Origin: Corbicula japonica
Lineage: Eukaryota; Mollusca; Bivalvia; Venerida; Cyrenidae
Reading direction: 5' to 3'
DNA: 64,000 nt
Assembly (NCBI GenBank): GCA_038501625.1
Contig: JAZAYU010000006.1
Coordinates: forward strand, 14,820,638 to 14,884,637
Shown here: one piece after another, positions 1-12,430 of the stretch
Numbering within the stretch: the first letter of the stretch is position 1
Layout: the number at the start of each line of letters is the position of its first letter
Made by a program: the position numbers and the translations under genes
The notes under the pieces: generated by a model
Seen by the model: the letters and a program-made list of their open reading frames with translations, nothing else
Told to the model about the DNA's origin: nothing
Database searches by the model: none

Positions 1-1374
1 TTGAGCCGCATTTCTAACAATATCAACTTGAATAATAATACTCAATCCAAAATAAAAAATTAAAACATAAAATATCAGCAATGATATTTTTTTAAATCAT
101 CTTTGTTTTTAATAAAAATAATAAAAATTAAGAACGAAGTGTGTCTGAAAATGAACACTAAAACTTCGATCGTTTATTTCAACCTTGGTCAGGATCATTT
201 AGGTCAACAAGAGTCGTTTCTCGATACAGGATCTAACTGCCAGTCTGTGATTATAATTTACGATGTGGTGTCAAAGAATAAGCTTTTCTTGGTTCAGGGA
301 CAAGCTCTTATATTGCCTTCATTATTAGACTTAATGAGATCGTGGAAAAGGTAGAAATATATGATACTTGAGATTTGAGACTGGTTTCCATTTTCAGATT
401 TTAACCTTGGGGCCAGAAGAGCCAGCAAACATTCTTGAATTAACGAGAATATTGAAATTGATGTTGTTTTATGGTAAAAGCATGAGTAAAATCACGTGGA
501 TATTTAATCACACATTAAATGTATATGTGCATGTTTTACAATTACACTGAATGAAAACACTAAAACAGAACACGTTTAATGCTATTAAAATATGTCATTA
601 ATTACTACTATGTTTGATTTTGGTGAAACACATTGCAAGTTTTAAATGTCGTCTGTATACAATCTCTAAAATGAATATTAGGATTATCAATAAAAGTATC
701 ACAAATCATAATTATTTGGTTTACAAAAAGAAGTTGTTAAATATTTCTTCTGTGTTCAAAAAAGATCATTTCTTCAGCAACATATGTAAAAACTACATGA
801 CTTTTCAACACAATCTTTACGCACAAAAATCAATACATTATTAAAATCATACATTTAATAACCATATGACTTTATTCAACCTACTAAATGAACTAAAATA
901 AACAAATAAATATATTCAGTTGATAAAGTACTTATTTTCGAGACTACTCAATTTCGAAAAGCTCATATTAAACCTTTATATCGCAAACTATATACTGTAT
1001 TTCGAGACAGAGTTTTATTTGTCTCTCCCATTCGTAATATATTCACGTTTTTACTCAAATAATTACAATATTCCATTTCTGACGTTTTACTGTTACTGCA
1101 ACACTCGACGAAGTAAACAGGTTATGACTTCTGATTAACAAGTTTAATTTAAAATCCATTTTGACAGCTAACCGGCGAGAAACTCTGTTTAAAAAGCAGT
1201 CATATGTGTGTAATATGTATGAAATTACTGCGAACTTCAAATTATTTATGAAGTTTAAAACTGCGATACTTTTATCTCAAATAAAAAAACAATAATTTCT
1301 GGTTTATCACAACACAATAGATCTTTTATAGTGTTTATTCACTGGCCATTCAAGTACGATTTAAATAAGCAGGA
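1..1374. repeat. Long direct repeat, copy A (partner 5342-6694)
   Basis: The segment beginning TTGAGCCGCATTTCT is repeated almost base for base from 5342. Both copies run to the words TTTAAATAAGCAGGA and then diverge. The two copies differ by scattered substitutions and small indels, for example GTGTCTGAAAATG here against GTCTGAAAGTG in copy B. No protein family is recognisable; the short ORFs are AT-rich and differ between the copies. The window starts inside or exactly at the repeat, so its true left edge is unknown. It could be a segmental duplication, a pair of long terminal repeats or two copies of an unclassified mobile element. The copies do not begin with TG or end with CA, which argues against ordinary LTRs. 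Confidence 0.85.
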
Positions 1375-2095
1375 AATGATTTAGTTGTTATTTGACTGGA
1401 ACAGTCTTTTTGGTGTTTGAGGCCAATGATTTACCTTTATAATTTATCTAATCACAAAGCAATTCAGTAAATTTTAAACGGTTTATTAAACACACAATCG
1501 ATAATACCATATATAATATACATATTACACATTTACCTTCTTGGTTTAATACTAACAACTGACAGAACTAGTAAGTAAAACTGAAATAAACTCATGGTTA
1601 TATATGTTAAAACATTCACACATATATTGAGAGTAACAACAAAAACACTATATACAAGATACAGTACTGTTCAAACAAAAGAGAATAAAATAAATGAAAT
1701 AAAGTTCTAAATCAAAACGATAAGATGTTTGCTGACAATATATAACATAAAATCAACTTCAAAATTAAACTGGCATCATTATAAACAAGATCCTTTATAA
1801 AAAAAATATTTGATTGCTGTTAACATTCTATTTTACGATGTTGCCTGACTTAATACTAAATTTAATAAAATTCAAAAACAAAGAAGATTGGTAATTGCCG
1901 AAAATATATAACATAAAATCAACTTCAACATAAAACTGACATTATTATAAACCAGGTTATTCAAACATAAAACAGATTTTTTGGATTAGTCAGTTTTCGA
2001 TGACAAACTACTATGACCACTGATTTTAAGGTTAAATCATACTATGACGTAGTTAACAGACATACCATGTAAACAAATTACAATTTGTACTCGAC
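1375..2095. other. AT-rich gene-free stretch with a short internal duplication
   Basis: I see no gene here. A block of about 60 bases around 1735-1800 (AATATATAACATAAAATCAA core) recurs at about 1903-1965 with small changes, so part of this stretch is an imperfect local duplication. Confidence 0.5.
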
Positions 2096-2099
2096 AAAC

Positions 2100-3327
2100 G
2101 CACAAATACATAGAGAATCAATTACTTTGAGCCTTTTTTGCATGGTACAGTAAACTAGATCTCCACTTGAACGTCCTGTCACACTTTCCACAAGACAGAC
2201 TCTCTTTGACGAATACACTGAATTGCAGTTCTCTTCCGAACAAGGAAACTTTGCATCTTCATGTACTGACTGGGTGTGTTCGTCTAAGCTTGTCTTGTAG
2301 GTAAACTTGGCAGAACAAAGTTTGCATGTTTCCATTAAAATACTATGATGAGAGGCAATATGGCCTCTGAAGTGATGTCGTTGGTTGAATCCTCAGCTGC
2401 ATGTTGGACATATATATTTGAAGATCTTGTTGTGCACACAGGTGTACGGCATGTTGGACCCAGTCAAACCCCCTTTCCCTCACACTACTACCCTCCCTTG
2501 AAGAAAAAAAGCTCTACAGAAATTGTTTTTTTCTTGATATATATATTATAACAAGGTAGGTATCTTCACTATTGAAAAATGCATATCTATCTGCTTTGAG
2601 ACCAGTAACTCTTTGAAATACTGCTCAATTGTCACAAACTATTGCTCATATTTCGTGGGATAGATGTATAAGCACAAACAATCACAGAAATCATTTACTT
2701 TCCGTGGAATTCGGTAACAAACACATCGCTAACTCGAGAAATGCTTTAGTCGGCTCTCGTCTGACCGATCCGTAATGAGGGTAGTAGTGTGGGGGGAAGG
2801 GGGTTTGACTGGGTCCAACATGCCGTACACCTGTGGTTGTGCATGGTGTCAATATGCATTTTATACGAATACTTCGTGAAGAGATGTTTGCCACATGCTT
2901 CACATATGTAACTCTTTCTAGGTTTTGTATCTTCTTTAGGAAGGTGGATTTTCTGGTGTCGATTAAAATTATTCTTGTGGTGAGTCGTGTATCCACAGGT
3001 TATACATGCGTATATTCCTTTTGGGTAGTGTATTTGTCGGTTGTTTTTTCCTTTCAATGGGCGGGGGTCATGGCTTTCACTATGGATATTCATATGTCGT
3101 GTCAAGTTTTGCTTGTACTTGGGCGCGTAGTTACAGATATAACATGTATATATGGCTTCGTTGAAAGGTATAGCACAACAAATTAAGTGGATCTGACTGT
3201 TGTTGTTGTCATCGGCCGGCTATGGATTGGCGATAACGCCGGATCTGCTTTTTCCAGTACTGGCTTAATAGGCGTGGATGTAAAGCCGCATTCCACGCCT
3301 TCAATTTCCACTGATATATTTATCTTT
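2100..3327 (-). pseudogene. Decayed C2H2 zinc-finger gene, split by a TIR element
   Basis: Read on the minus strand, this exon encodes a run of classical C2H2 fingers. In order they are CYICNYAPKYKQNLTRHMNIH (about 3155-3090), CITCGYTTHHKNNFNRHQKIH, CEACGKHLFTKYSYKMHIDTMH with its mobile-element break just after, then a finger beginning CPTCS, then CKLCSAKFTYKTSLDEH, and a last CGKCDRTFKWRSSLLYH in another frame. Such arrays normally bind DNA as transcription regulators. A splice acceptor (TTTATTTCAG on the minus strand) sits at 3328-3337. Lesions are visible: a frameshift near 3220, the 399-bp insertion at 2437-2835, a TGA inside the fourth finger, and a frame change with missing histidines after FPCSEENC near 2210. 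The finger identity is certain; the parent gene and its targets are not recognisable. It lies between the two copies of the 1.35 kb direct repeat. Confidence 0.85.
2437..2835. mobile_element. 399-bp non-autonomous TIR element (MITE, hAT-like)
   Basis: The left end CACAGGTGTACGGCATGTT is matched by its reverse complement at the right end. The terminal inverted repeats are about 58 bp (2437-2494 and 2778-2835) with only a few mismatches. The octamer GTTGTGCA stands directly outside both ends, at 2429-2436 and 2836-2843, as a perfect 8-bp target site duplication. Eight-base duplications are typical of hAT and P superfamily transposons, and the CAGG-type end suits hAT; the assignment is inference. 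There is no transposase inside, so the element must have been moved in trans. It landed inside a zinc-finger exon, and removing it with one target copy restores the reading frame across the junction. Confidence 0.9.
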
Positions 3328-3330
3328 CTG

Positions 3331-5341
3331 AAATAAAACAAAGCAAACAATTTATACTACTAATATAACCAAATACAAAGTAATATAGCGTTAAAACGGA
3401 TTATCGCTTGTTGTAAATTAAAGCTCCCAAGGGGGTCTGGGTGTCACACGCACTGATTATTGAATACCGTTATTATTTTAGTCAGGTGTGTCGTTTTATT
3501 CATTGTGTATGTGTTTTCTCTGAGAAACACTTTAAATGCATGGCTTCTTGACATCAAAATTTGTTCTAAAATCAGGAAAATTTACAAAAATCATCTACAA
3601 AAAATCACTTTAACTGATACACAAAGATCACTCTAAACATACAAATGATTGTGTTGACATTTTTAATACATGAACAGTCTGGGCCGAATCTGTATGCTCG
3701 TTTGGTGTAATGTATTGATTTTATTTGATCACCCCAGGCATTCGAATTATTATAAGAATCAAAAGATATATGTTGCATCATCACTAGCATGTGAATACCT
3801 ATCGAAACCTGTTAAAACATAAACATTAACCCTGATTTTAGAACAGTACTCAGTGAAAAGTGTACTTAGTTTTAGTGATTTTGACGATTACTTAAATAAT
3901 ATCGCATATAAAAGCAAACAATGTCATAACAATAGCTACAACAATCAATTTTTATAACATCTATTTGCCGATTTGATTTCTCATTGCAATACATAAAAAC
4001 TCACTTCACTTTTGAATTGTCTTCTATGTTTGTGTGACAATCAATCCTCTCTCGGCTCGTTATATCCGGCAGATGATACAATCGGTTTATATACAGTGGT
4101 CTCCTGTACTAGTTAAAGGCGAGAAACAGAAAAAAAAACACCAAAAGACACATCAAATGTTTATCTCTCTTGAATTCTGATATACTCTTTTAAAGGCTGA
4201 CAAAACAACTCAATCTACTATTCTGTAGATCAAAATCTAAGATATACATGCACATCTCTTGTCCGTCATTAGAATTAGCGTGCATCTGGAATGTTATGTC
4301 ATTTATGTTAATTATACAAATGCTAATTTAGATCAACATTTTTATGAAAAATTTAGACTTCATTTTTCCTACCAGGTCAGGATTTTTTTTGCCAATTTCA
4401 TCGATAATAATCAATGTACGGAGGAAATAATACAGTCTTTAGTGTTCTTGATTTTCTGATTACCGGAAGTAATTGGAAGTTTCAAGCATGCTCAGCTGTC
4501 TCATAACTTGGTTAATTGTGTAATAGCATGTTTCGTTCATTTTATAACTAAGTCTGACATTTTGAAGAAGCTTCAGTGAAAAATCACTAGAAAAAACAGT
4601 TTCTAATTAATTCTACTCAACATTGACATGTTGTATATTATTCGCAATCTATTTTTATATATCGTTTTATTTTTCGCATTTTACGAAGGTTTTTTGAGAA
4701 AAAAATAATATGAAAAATAGGTGTCGTTCTCGATTCAGAAGGTCAAACAGGAAAGCAGAGTGATCAACTGTAGATGTGTTAATAACCAGCGTGGAATATC
4801 CTGAAAAGACGAAGACTGCAATTCATCCCTTTGTATTGCTTTTATAATGCAGCTGAGTGTGAATCATTCACACATCTTCTGGCCAGGGAGATGGTCTAGC
4901 GAATAATATATTTATATAAACACGCAGTAACTAACGAAAATCTGTTTCTTTGAATGTTCGTAAATCAATTCCTCTAATATCTCATCATTTTGCTGTTTGT
5001 CCAGAAAGTGATTAGGTTGCGTGTCCATATTCGTAATTTACAAATAATTATTTAATTGGATAAACACATAACAATTTCGTGGTCGGAAAGTTTGGAATTC
5101 TGACATTTATTCAATACTGCTAATTTTTGTTCCATTATGATAAACTACGTACAGAAACGAAGCCACAAGACAATTATCTTATTGGGACAAAAACATTTCT
5201 AGCACAAACTTGGTACATAAAAATATTATGCAATAGCTTTACCAGTATATACCCAATATAAATGATAAATGACTGTCGACTTAAAGAAGTAGTTGAATTT
5301 GTCTACAACAAACTTAGTTTTTTTTTCTATAAAAATAGGAA
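3331..5341. other. Gene-free AT-rich stretch
   Basis: I find no coding region, RNA gene or clear repeat boundary in this stretch. The short ORFs at 3605-3790 and 4259-4459 have no recognisable domain and look like chance openings in AT-rich DNA. Upstream exons of the zinc-finger gene could lie here, because the exon ending at 3327 begins with a splice acceptor, but none is evident. Confidence 0.5.
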
Positions 5342-6694
5342 TTGAGCCGCATTTCTTACAATATCTTCTTGAATAATAATACTCAATCCAAAATAAAAAA
5401 TTAAAACATAAAATATCAGCAATGATATATATTTTTTAAATCATCTTTTTTATAAAAATAATAAAAATGAAGAACGAAGTCTGAAAGTGAACACTAAAAC
5501 TTCGATCGTTTATTTCAACCTTGGTCAGGATCATTTAGGTCAACAAGAGTCGTTTCTCGATACATGATCTAACTGCCAGTCTGTGATTATAATTTACGAT
5601 GTGGTGTTAAAGAATAAGCTTTTCTTGGTTCAGGCTCTTATATTGCCTTCATTATTAGACTTAATGAGATCCTCGAAAAGGTAGAAATATATGATACTTG
5701 AGATTTGTGACTGGTTTCCATTTTCAGTTTTTAACCTTGGGGCCAGAAGAGCCAGCAAACATTCTTGAATTAAAAAGAATATTGAAACTGATATTATTTT
5801 ATGATTAAAGCATGTGTAAAATCGCGTGGATATTTAATCACACATTAAATGTATATGTGCATGTTTTACAATTACACTGAAAGAAAACGCTAAAACAGAA
5901 CACGTTTAATGCTATTAAAATATGTCATTACTACTATGTTTGATTTTGGTAAAGCACATTGCAATTTTTAAATGTCGTCGGTATACAATCTCTAAAATGA
6001 ATATAAGGATTATGAATAAAAGTATCACAAATCATAATTATTTGGTTTACAAAAAGAAGTTGTTAAATATTTCGTCTGTGTTCAAAAAGATCATTTCTTC
6101 AGCAACATATGTAAAAACTACATGACTTTTCAACACAATCTTTACGCACAAAAATCAATACATTATTAAAATCATACATTTAATAACCATATGACTTTAT
6201 TCTATCTACTAAATAAACTAAAATAAACCAATAAATATATTCAGTTAAAGTAATTATTTTCGAGACTACTCAATTTCGAAAAGCTCAAATTAAACCTTTA
6301 TATCGAAAACTATATACTGTATTTCGAGACAGAGTTTATTTGTCTCTCCCATTCGTAATACTAGTATATTCATGTTTTTACAATTATAACATTACATTTC
6401 ATACGTTTTACTGTTACTGCAACACTCAACGAAGTAAACAGGTTATGAGTTCCGATTAACAAGTTTAATTTAAAATCCATTTTGACAGCTAACCGGCGAG
6501 AAACTCTGTTTAAAAAGCAGTCATATGTGTGTAATATGTATGAAATTACTGCGAACTTCAAATTATTTGTGAAGTTAAAAACTGCGATACTTTTATCTCA
6601 AATAAAAAACAATAATTTCTGGTTTATCACAACACAATAGATCTTTTACAGTGTTTATTCACTGGCCATTCAAGTACGATTTAAATAAGCAGGA
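5342..6694. repeat. Long direct repeat, copy B (partner 1-1374)
   Basis: This is the second copy of the 1.35 kb sequence described at position 1, in the same orientation. It starts TTGAGCCGCATTTCTTACAA and ends TTTAAATAAGCAGGA. It is slightly shorter than copy A because of small deletions. It has no recognisable protein. Immediately to the right, from about 6850, begins sequence shared with 54.0 kb. Confidence 0.85.
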
Positions 6695-9545
6695 GGAATA
6701 CAGCTATTGACATTGTCGCGATGTGATGTTGTAAAGAAATCATGTTAAACTGTGATCGACCATTACATATTAAAGGTCAAATCATAAAAAATGTAATACG
6801 TTTATAAGATATTTCTCTGTCAGGGGTTAAAAGGAAAAACGTTAAATTCTTCGTTCACTGTTTTGGTATATTACCTTTTTCTATTTTGTTTCATTAACGA
6901 AGAAGGAGAAATTCATGTTCAAGCGACATTGTCATTTATCAAACCATGGGAGTTATTTTGATCATGATTAATTTCATTTATCTGTAATTGAGTTAGCTTT
7001 TCTTTTATTCTTTTACTATGCTCATACACTGTTTAAAAACAAGAAAGATTCGACGTCAGACTTACCCGGCAGATAGCAAAGCACCGTTAACCAGGTTAAC
7101 GTTTTGTGCAACAAAGTAGGTTGAAGTCTCCGTAAATCACTTCTTCCGGAAACTTTTCAGCGACGTGTATCTATTTTATCGTCATAACTTGAGTTCCAGA
7201 TTTGCCCTAGCATCAGACAAGTCATTTAGCACTTGTTTGCTTTGCTTAGCCAGCTTAAGGACAAACTATTGTTGAAATATCGCTAAATGTCGGCTTGCTT
7301 GTCATAAAATGAAATCGTATGCTGAATCGATGACATTTCTTCCTTTTGTACTTTGTCGTCAGATATTTCATTTCGCAATAACAATTTATTTGGTATATTC
7401 ACTCACATTGTTTACCAACTATAAACACATTGGCAGCAATCCATTCCGCGAACATTTTGTGCTTTTCTTTCCATATTTATTTAAATAATATGAAATATGT
7501 GTTCATTGTAAATTATCAAGTTGTTGTCTGGTCAAATACACGGTGACATAGACGTAAAATGAAAGTGTTTGAGGGAAATAATTTTTGTGCTTTGATTTAC
7601 TGGCATGAAATTTACAGATTTTGTTGTGGTTTATTTAGCCTAGTAATTTTATTGAAAACTTCAAAATAGTTGAAATGTGTGGGATATTCAGGTTTAATAT
7701 TCATACGTTCAGATTTTATTTATTTCTTCAACCATGTCCTTGCTGATTTAACCCCAGGTGCTCTGGTTTCAGTTATGTCATTGCGTACCTACCTTTTACA
7801 CATGACACTAACATACATGTAACCTTTTACACATGACACTAACGTAAGCATCTTTAGTTTTTTATATTTTGCTTTCAACATTGTAGAATTGACGAGAAGG
7901 TAAGATCTAATTCATCAAGACAAATTTTACTTAAGCACCTGGTTGAGGCAAGTTTGATATTGGCGAACCCTTTAACCTGGATTTAACTCCCAGTGTTTGA
8001 TACTGAATGTTCCTAGGCGGTAACTCCTTAGGTTCTCATTTTAGCAAAATGTGTGTTTTTTCTTTTTTAAATGATCTTTTTATAAACACTTGCTCTCGTT
8101 TATCTCTACTTTTTGACTTTCTTTTTGAATTTGCTATTCCTGATATTACCTTTGTGTAGATTTTCTCTTTCGTTTTGGGGTAACCGTGTGAAAAATTAAG
8201 GTCACCGTGGCCTTAAAGGTTAAAACGATTTAAAATCTCAAGTATTTTTTCCAGGAGTCTTTAGACTTAACGGGCTTATTGCACACACATGAATGGACGA
8301 TCTGCTATGTGGAATCACAGTATCAAAGACTCCTGGTGAATTTCAATTTACAACAGCAAGAAAGACTGTAAGACAGTGGTCGTTAAGTTCCAAACTCATA
8401 TATTTAAATATCTTGATAAAATTTATTGCAACAGTTTCGTTGGCGCCAGCTCTGCAAATTATGTACGATTAAAGTGAAATACCTTCCAGAAATACAGGGA
8501 ATTTTAACACTTTCCTGGCGCAAAAAGAATAATTTTCCCAAAGCGGAATCTGATTTGAAATTGTTGATTTACTGCATTTTTAGTGGTAAACATTAACTTA
8601 ACAACTTTCAATATTTTTAATTAATCACTCTAAATCATTTAAAGCACTGTACACAACACAAAAGGTTTTTGGTAGTTTGTGGAGATTATGTGGGGAGCTG
8701 TGACGGCGCAAATGTGTGGTTGATAATTGGCAAGACAGAGTCACATTATAAATTAAAGATGTACATACCATAGACACAAGGGACTTTCAGTTGTTTTTGA
8801 TTATAATTATATATCAGGTTCGATTTTTTTGTCGGTTTTCAATTAATAAAACGAAGCATTTCTTGTACTTGATTTTCTTTTAGAAGCAGACTTTTTGTGC
8901 GATTTCATTTGCAATAATTACTGTTCAGGGAGAGAAATACAGTTTTTAAGAATCCTTCTTTTTCTGATAACAGGGGGTAATATGATAGTTTCAAGCATGC
9001 TTGATTTTCTCATTATTCAGTAAAGTTTATAAAAAAAACATGTCCCATTATTGTGTTATGGTTTGGAAGAAACATTTTCTGTTAAAACAACTACTGGGCA
9101 TGTCTGTTATCCAAAAAAAATCAACATATACATGATGTGTGTCAAATGCAGTAAAATTTGGCATGATTAAGTTTCAGGCTCACTAAAAGCTGCGTTAAAT
9201 TATGTTTGCCAAAGATTCTTGTACTAACTTGTTTAAATGAGAACCCTTAGGGGCAAGTGTGAGGTTGTTAAAGCCTTGAACTTGGTTTAAACCCATGTGA
9301 CTGTGCCAAGGCGGTAACCCCTCAGGTTCTCCTTTTTCGTAAAACTTTCTGTGGTAGCTTTTTTCAAGTTGATACTTTTATAAACAAATGCTGTCTTTTT
9401 CTTGGCTGTGTTTACAGTGTAGAGGCTGGGTTTCTGAGTGGAGTTCTTTCCAGTAAGCATGCTTTATTTTTTGTATAGGTATGTATTCCAAGTTTTTACT
9501 TTTTTCAGCGCATAATGTTTGTGGTAACGGTAAACAATTTGGATT

Positions 9546-10199
9546 ATTACAAGAACTATAAATAGACGCAACGCGATTGGTCACACCCCCAAAATAACCT
9601 AGTCAATAAATCTAGATATTGACCCGCTTTCGCTGATATTGACCTGTCTATAAATAGAATCGGAAAGTTTCCATCTTTTATATTATTTATAGTTCATGTA
9701 ATAAACTATTATATATAACTATTTATAGTTTATGTAATAAAACAGTTATTTACTTATTAGCTTGGAAATATGCTGTTGATATTGACCGCAAAAATCGTTA
9801 TTGACCTCGGCTATCGCCTCGGTCAATAACGATTGTTTAGGTCAATATCACAGCATATTTCCCAGCTAATAAGTAAATAATTGTATATTATTACATGAAC
9901 TTTAAATAGACGCAACGCGATTGGTCACACCCCCAAAAATAACCGAGTCAATAAATCTAGATATTGACCCGCTTTCGCTGATATTGCCTGTCTATAAATA
10001 GAATCCGAAAGTTTCCATCTTTTATATTATTTATAGTTCATGTAATAAAACAGTTATTTACTTATTAGCTGTGAAATATGCTGTTGATATTGACCGCAAA
10101 AATCGTTATTGACCTCGGCTATCGCCTCGGTCAATAACGATTTTTTAGGTCAATATCACAGCATATTTCCCAGCTAATAAGTAAATAATTGTATATTAT
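9546..10199. repeat. Two tandem copies of a foldback element with long hairpins
   Basis: A sequence beginning AGACGCAACGCGATTGGTCA at 9565 recurs at 9909, so two copies stand head to tail. Each copy ends in a near-perfect inverted repeat, at 9747-9880 and 10054-10188. The arms begin TTATTTACTTATTAGCT and end in the reverse complement. The hairpin tip contains TCGTTATTGACC, a short GGC..GCC inner stem, and GGTCAATAACGA. Arms of about 60 bases would allow a strong cruciform. The block replaces about 275 bases present at the same place in copy 2 of the large unit (18290-18565). No coding capacity is seen. It is probably a foldback-type non-autonomous transposon, but I cannot define a target duplication. 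Confidence 0.8.
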
Positions 10200-11867
10200 T
10201 CTATGGCAATATTCGACAGTTGAATGGATCGATGTTTGTTTAGTGCCAAGTTGTTGAAAATTAATATTTAGTCTTCTCGGAAATATCTATGATGTTATTT
10301 AATGTCTGACATAACAAGTATTTAGTTCGTTAATTGATCCGAATATGCATTCGAGTCGGCACAAGAACTTCAAATTTTAAAGGAAGGTACACACTTAATA
10401 CAATAAATTCGAAAAAAAAATCACACAATCGTCGGAATTTCTGAGACGTTTTCGTTCCCAAAAACTTTAATCATTGCTGACATTTACCATGTATACAAGA
10501 ATGTTATTCTTTGTTCTCAAATGATAAATTATGTGAAATAGCGACACCACCAGACAATGCAATTAATGTTTCCGGACAAAAACTGATGACACCTGTGTAG
10601 ACAAACGTTTTTTATTATGTATAATTTAGGTAGCACGATTAATGTTGGATTAAATAATGTTAAGTATTTATGTGTTATATTAGTCTGTGATGTATTGTTG
10701 AAAAGAAACATTTGATCAAACACACCAAAAATTTCTTATTATAATTAAGTATTTATAAAAACAGTTAGACCGTTCCTTTAAGTTGAAATCAATCATCATA
10801 TGGTAGTCTTACTTATTTAATTACAGTCATATTAATATCATTATTTGTGATGTTTCTACCGCATATACGGTGACTTTCAAGGCTCCATTTTAGTCCAATT
10901 TTGGTATTTATTGATTTCTTTCTGGTATTTTATCTTATTTTTTCTTATTGAGTTGGCTGTATCCGGATATAAAACTACTTTACAGTGTAGCAAGCTGTAT
11001 GGTCTCAAACATATAAATAGACCCTGCAACCGGTTTAAAACCATAAACGCACATAGCTTACAGCATAAAACCGGCGCGGGAAGCAAACCAACCTCTTACT
11101 GTATTGATTTAGTCATATTTGAAATGTTTCTTCATGACAAGTGGTTCAATGACAGACGTTGCCATGATGTAATTGTTTTATTTCCGACCATTTACTTATT
11201 TTTAAAAATATACCTTTTGTGATAAGAATTCATAAATAGCGTCTTGCTGCCTAAATACCACATTCATTTTGTAATGAATTACTCCACGAGAAATAATAAA
11301 GTATGCTTCCAATCGAGCTTAACATGTAGAGATGATGAGACTTTTAACGGAAAGGCAGGATTCACTTGTTTTCGTTTACATTGGTGATATACATAGCGCG
11401 AAGGAAGTATTGCTGTTTTCTTTCTCTAATAATCGAATATAATTTAAAAGTCTCAAGCGAGTATTAACTTCTTATTATTTGGGATAATTTTTAGTGACAT
11501 TAATTATGTATTGCCATTTAAGAAAATTGCCTAAGGTTTAGCAGGAAAGTAAGAAAAACATTCCCCAGAGGCAATGTATTTAGCCAATTCCGCTGAACAT
11601 TGGCATGTTTTGTGTCAAACCAAATAGATAATTTTGACAGTGTTTGATATTCTAAATTCCCAGCAAGCTTAAATCATGTCTCCCACCACATTTATTATCA
11701 AACATAATGTGTTATTACATGTTTAAGCTACATAGTATGAACCGATGACAAGTTAAATGACTTTCCACAGGAATTATTACGGCGACTCGTGTTTCTTTTT
11801 TTTCATAGCATGTAGCATGCTATTCAAATTCTTGCATTGTAAACACTCCGTAAAATAGAAATGAATT

Positions 11868-12430
11868 TAAAAAAGAGAAATACGCATATCAGGAATCGCC
11901 CCACTCACAAAACACAGCCTCACCACGCAGCAAAAAAGAAGAGAGGAAAAGAGAGCATGTTTGTTATAAGTATGTCAATTAAAATAAGACGCCAAACAAT
12001 TAACGAAAAAAGAACCATCGGGGTTACCGCCTTGGAATGGTCAGTGGCCAAACAAATTGCCCACTGGGGGTATAAACCAGGCACCAACCTCACATTTGCC
12101 CCAACAGGTTCTCATATCAACACACAAGTACAAGTTGTCTCGGTGATATAAATCCAACCCACTCATCAGCTCAACAATGTTACATGCACAAGCACACAAA
12201 CATATAAAACATAAGAAGCTTATAGCATTGCAAAACCAAAGGGGCGCGTACTCAATGATCTTACCGAGACCAGAGCTCCTGGAGACAAATCAGCAAGAAC
12301 ACGATGACAGGGATAAAAGATACAAATCGAGCTTCTAGGTTCTTATACAAGATTTCCCCCATAGACCTTCATAAATTTTTAAACCCCTGCTACCGTCGTG
12401 CAACCAAATATATAAGCATAATGAAGTGTG
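11868..12430. repeat. Dispersed repeat family, full-length copy (ATCAGGAATNGCCAC type)
   Basis: The segment starts near GCATATCAGGAATCGCC and ends near CTGCTACCGTCGTGCAACCA. A second long copy lies at 43125-43560, sharing for example AATCAGCAAGAACACGATG and the same ending. A partial copy lies at 48095-48320. Short relics of the opening word occur near 12831, 14012, 61230 and 61530. The 96-codon ORF at 11861-12151 falls in this repeat and is not conserved in the other copies, so I do not call it a gene. The family is unclassified; no TIR or poly-A tail is evident. Confidence 0.7.

Noticed and set aside
1055..1240. ORF shared with 6370-6561 as a conserved small protein
   Set aside because: Both lie in the two copies of the 1.35 kb direct repeat and their C-termini differ by frameshift; sequence duplication explains the similarity.
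2691..3186. Plus-strand ORF 2833-3186 and minus ORF 2691-2996
   Set aside because: They overlap the zinc-finger exon in wrong frames and have no finger pattern.
11861..12151. 96-codon ORF as a gene
   Set aside because: It lies in a dispersed repeat; the copies at 43.1 and 48.1 kb do not keep the frame.
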